A stretch of 64,000 nt of DNA from Quercus robur (Eukaryota > Streptophyta > Magnoliopsida > Fagales > Fagaceae). The DNA lies in NCBI RefSeq assembly GCF_932294415.1, contig NC_065535.1:26506782-26570781 (forward strand), read 5' to 3'. Position numbers and translations under genes: made by a program. The notes beneath the pieces were generated by a model. It was not told the origin of the DNA, did not search any database, and was given only the letters and a program-made list of their open reading frames with translations. Positions 61,798 through 64,000 of the stretch are shown one piece after another; position 1 is the first letter of the stretch; each line of letters begins with the position of its first letter.

Positions 61798-61968
61798 TGT
61801 TAGAAATACAGAATAATTGTATTGTATTTCATAAATAAAAGAATATACATCACTGCCTTTATATAGGAGGCATATGTGTGCAGTACAAGTAGAATGTAGT
61901 ACAAGTACAAGTGTGCTATACAAGTAACCTAATTGGGCCTAAAGCCCATAACATAATATACATTAACA
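61798..61968 (-). repeat. Copia 5' LTR
   Basis: 171 bp, identical to 57515-57685 except for one transition near its right end (aaagccca against aaagccta). TATATAAAG box at 61857-61865. Confidence 0.95.
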
Positions 61969-62031
61969 CAAACCATTAAATTTCATATTTTTTTTATGCT
62001 TTTAACATGCGTCAAATTTTGTATTAAATAG

Positions 62032-62315
62032 ATGTTATTTATTATAACATAAACTTATTTTTTATGCATAATTTTAAACTACAAAAACTTGCAATTTAAA
62101 AAATTGATTGATAAAGTAATTATTGATTTTTAATTTTCTATAAATTTTGCAAGTATGGAGGACATAAGAAGAAAATGTAATCCAATGATAGATTTGTCAA
62201 AATTCACACTAATAAAAAGGTATTGAGTGAATTGGTTCTAGCCAAACTTTGTCATTTTTTTTTAGGAGAGTCATTTTTAATTTATTAATAGTAATTTTAA
62301 ATCTCATCTTCAGTT
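62032..62315. other. Intergenic, nothing recognised
   Basis: AT-rich DNA between the Copia flank repeat and the SINE. Confidence 0.4.
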
Positions 62316-62331
62316 TGAGATTATATATTAT

Positions 62332-62504
62332 CATGGGTTCCAGTTAGCTAAACTATTTAAATTTCTGATGATTGAATAAGAGATCGAGAGTTCAACTCCC
62401 CGCTTATACCAAAAATTGATTAGTGTCCTTCTGGTTTGATGATAAAAGAGTTATCATCGAGAGCAGACATCATAGGTTGAAATTCTATAATAATAAAAAA
62501 TAGT
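62332..62504 (+). mobile_element. Full-length tRNA-derived SINE with TSD
   Basis: An agttagctaaac A-box-like part, a B box GAGTTCAACTCCC (62389-62401) and the family tail (gataaaagagttatcatcga, cataggttgaaat) are present. The 16-bp target duplication tgaRattatatattat stands at 62316-62331 and 62505-62520 with one change. It is the same family as 50063-50352. Confidence 0.85.
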
Positions 62505-62520
62505 TGAAATTATATATTAT

Positions 62521-62944
62521 TTTTGGACTCAGAAAATACTATTTTTGTCTTAATTCTTTGATATTATTAAGTTGGAAATATTGATGTAAAACAAACGGCA
62601 CATGCTTTCTTGAAGCAATAGAACTCATTGAGGTCACGACGTTAGAATTGCATGAAATTTGGAGGGTTAAAGAGAAATAATCTTCTAATCAAGACTTGAG
62701 ATTGTGCCTCGAGGTTTGCCCTAATTTTGGCAAATTACTCCATTAAGGCCCCACAAACATGGATTTTTCATTTTTAGTAATATTTCTTTTCCTTAATAAC
62801 TTTTAGTTTAAAATTCAGAATAAGGTCCTAGTGTTAGAGAGGGGTGGTGGTAGTGGTGGGGATGGTGTTGGGTTGATGATGCTAACGCCGGTGGTGGTAG
62901 TGGTGGGGACGGGCTGAGGTTTTTATTTTATTTTAAGTAATTGA
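62521..62944. other. Intergenic, GGTGGT-rich in part
   Basis: 62840-62915 is rich in GGTGGTGGTAGTGG-like sequence, similar to 63430-63500 inside the next element. No gene seen. Confidence 0.4.
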
Positions 62945-63658
62945 AATTAGGAAAGGTATAATGGTAGGAGATAATTAAATAAGTGGACATAGAATATGTT
63001 TTTATTGGTGAAGTATAGAGTGGAGTAGAAAAAATAGAACATAAAATTTGGACTCCATGCTTTTGTGGGAGGATGAAACGAATCGAAATCTTCTATATCA
63101 TTTTCTCTATACTACTTTATGTACCACCAATAAAATTCTTCCATGTGTTCGTTAATTCCTAAATTTATGTTTTGAATTTCTCTTGCCTAAAATAAAAGAT
63201 ATAAAAAAAAAAAAATAAACAAAAAACGCTTCTGTCGTTGTCAAGATTTGATTCTTTCAGATTGATTGGTCACATTGTTGGGTCAATTTTGGTTTTGGGG
63301 TTCATAGGGATAATGGTTTTTGTTTGCTTAAGAGGAAGATGCAATGGGTAGATGAAGGGGTTTTGCAAGGTAATGGATAGAGGTGTGCATTGGGAACATT
63401 CAACAAAGATATAAGCCTTCAGGAATAGTTTGTGGTGGTAGTCTTAGTTGGTGCTAGGGAGGAGGTTGATGGCCAGAGGAGGAGGTTGATGGTGGTGGGG
63501 AAAAGAAGGTTTTATTTATTTATTTTTATCTTTTATTTTAGGTAAAAGAAATTAAAAGTATAAATTTAGGGATTAATGGACACATGGCAAAATTTTATCA
63601 GTGGTATATAGAGTGGTGTAGAGAAAATGGTACAGAAGATTTTGATTCAAAAGCATGG
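62945..63658. mobile_element. MULE-like element with ~100-bp inverted arms, plus a third arm
   Basis: 63078-63182 is the imperfect inverted repeat of 63548-63645 (cttctRtaYcattttctcta, accaccaataaaattcttcc). A further direct copy of the right arm is at 62945-63065. GGTGGT-rich spacers lie before each right arm. This suggests two tandem or nested copies of a non-autonomous element with long inverted ends. Target duplication not found. Confidence 0.6.
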
Positions 63659-63881
63659 CATATTTTTAAGTATATTCCTATAATATTTTCTAATTTAATA
63701 AACGCAACTGAAAGAAACATTTAACAAAATTAAAAGGGTAAAGAAGCCTTGGCATTATTTTATCTATTCAATTTTTTAATATTATTTGTAGTTTGAGCAC
63801 TTTTTTTTATTTATTTTTTTATTTAAAGAGAAATGCTAGACGTACTACCAATTTCTTACATGACCCAAACTGCCACATCAG

Positions 63882-64000
63882 CTGTTGTTAGAGATAATTA
63901 CCCTGCTGTGGTGTTGGTTTTCTACTCTCTTTTTTGCAATGCTATGGGCACTGAATTGGGCTGAGATTTAGGATTTGGTAAGTTGATTGTGGAAGGTAAG
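63882..64000 (+). mobile_element. Start of a LINE-derived repeat, cut by the window end
   Basis: gctgttgttagagaYaatta, gcaatgctatgggcactgaa and ggttgattgtggaag-like phrases match 53720-53838 in the same orientation. It continues beyond the window. Confidence 0.75.

Larger units (their letters stand above)
57515..61968 (-). mobile_element. Young Copia LTR retrotransposon, internally degraded
   Basis: 4454 bp, transcribed on the minus strand. The LTRs are 171 bp each and differ at one base. The target duplication CAAAC is perfect (57510-57514 and 61969-61973). A primer-binding site for initiator tRNA-Met and a polypurine tract are in place. The order gag zinc knuckle, protease, integrase, reverse transcriptase, RNase H is that of Copia. 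The large N-terminal gag (UBN2-type) domain is missing, and in-frame TGA codons interrupt the frame, so this copy cannot act on its own. The element inserted between two copies of a 62-bp repeat. Confidence 0.95.

Noticed and set aside
61540-61803. Plus-strand 87-codon frame ending in the Copia LTR
   Set aside because: It is antisense to the GC-rich leader and crosses the primer-binding site.

Overview
This is nuclear DNA of a flowering plant, most likely a woody eudicot with a repeat-rich genome. The base composition is AT-rich, the genes carry many introns with plant-type GT-AG borders, and the mobile elements are plant types: a Copia LTR retrotransposon, solo LTRs, tRNA-derived SINEs, L1-like LINE tails, Stowaway and hAT-like MITEs. 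No marker in the window fixes the species. No bacterial-style system or CRISPR array is present.

Five host loci were rebuilt exon by exon. (1) 2508-9417 (+): RNA polymerase III subunit RPC4, 9 exons, 343 codons before the stop. (2) 15236-20104 (-): a plant protein of unknown function with a C-terminal membrane anchor, 4 exons, 348 aa. (3) 32241-34188 (+): 60S ribosomal protein L15 (eL15), 4 exons, 204 aa, with ribosomal-protein promoter motifs. (4) 37586-51069 (-): RanBPM-like SPRY-LisH-CTLH-CRA protein, 10 exons, 460 aa, with one GC-AG intron. (5) 54145-57221 (-): a UGT87A-like glycosyltransferase, 2 exons, with two frame breaks in exon 2, so a recent pseudogene or a gene with assembly errors. 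RPC4, eL15 and RanBPM are housekeeping genes, and nothing suggests that the five loci form a joint pathway.

Between the genes lie layered transposable elements. 1-2500 holds a Stowaway MITE split by a solo LTR, then a SINE. 9.4-15.2 kb is gene-free, with decayed repeats. 20.1-32 kb is the densest repeat region: a segmental duplication in which one copy gained a MITE, an unusual MITE with internal CTATAGYGRCGTTTT repeats, two copies of a ~1 kb repeat around a broken retroelement or pararetrovirus-like coding remnant, a SINE with a perfect 10-bp target duplication, a hAT-like element, and two more solo LTRs of the family seen at 259-1042. 34-37.6 kb holds a LINE remnant. 51.9-53.5 kb is a large inverted duplication flanked by a 21-bp direct repeat.

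The right end is dominated by a very young Copia element (57515-61968, LTRs differing at 1 of 171 bases, 5-bp target duplication). It lies 294 bp upstream of the glycosyltransferase and in the same orientation. Its coding frame is broken by in-frame TGA codons and its 5' leader holds dense TGACGT and TTGAC motifs. The window shows no clearly new molecular system. The observations most worth following are this Copia leader, the TATA box of the glycosyltransferase duplicated by a 15-nt retroposition footprint, the SINE-in-SINE nest, and the CTATAGYGRCG MITE.
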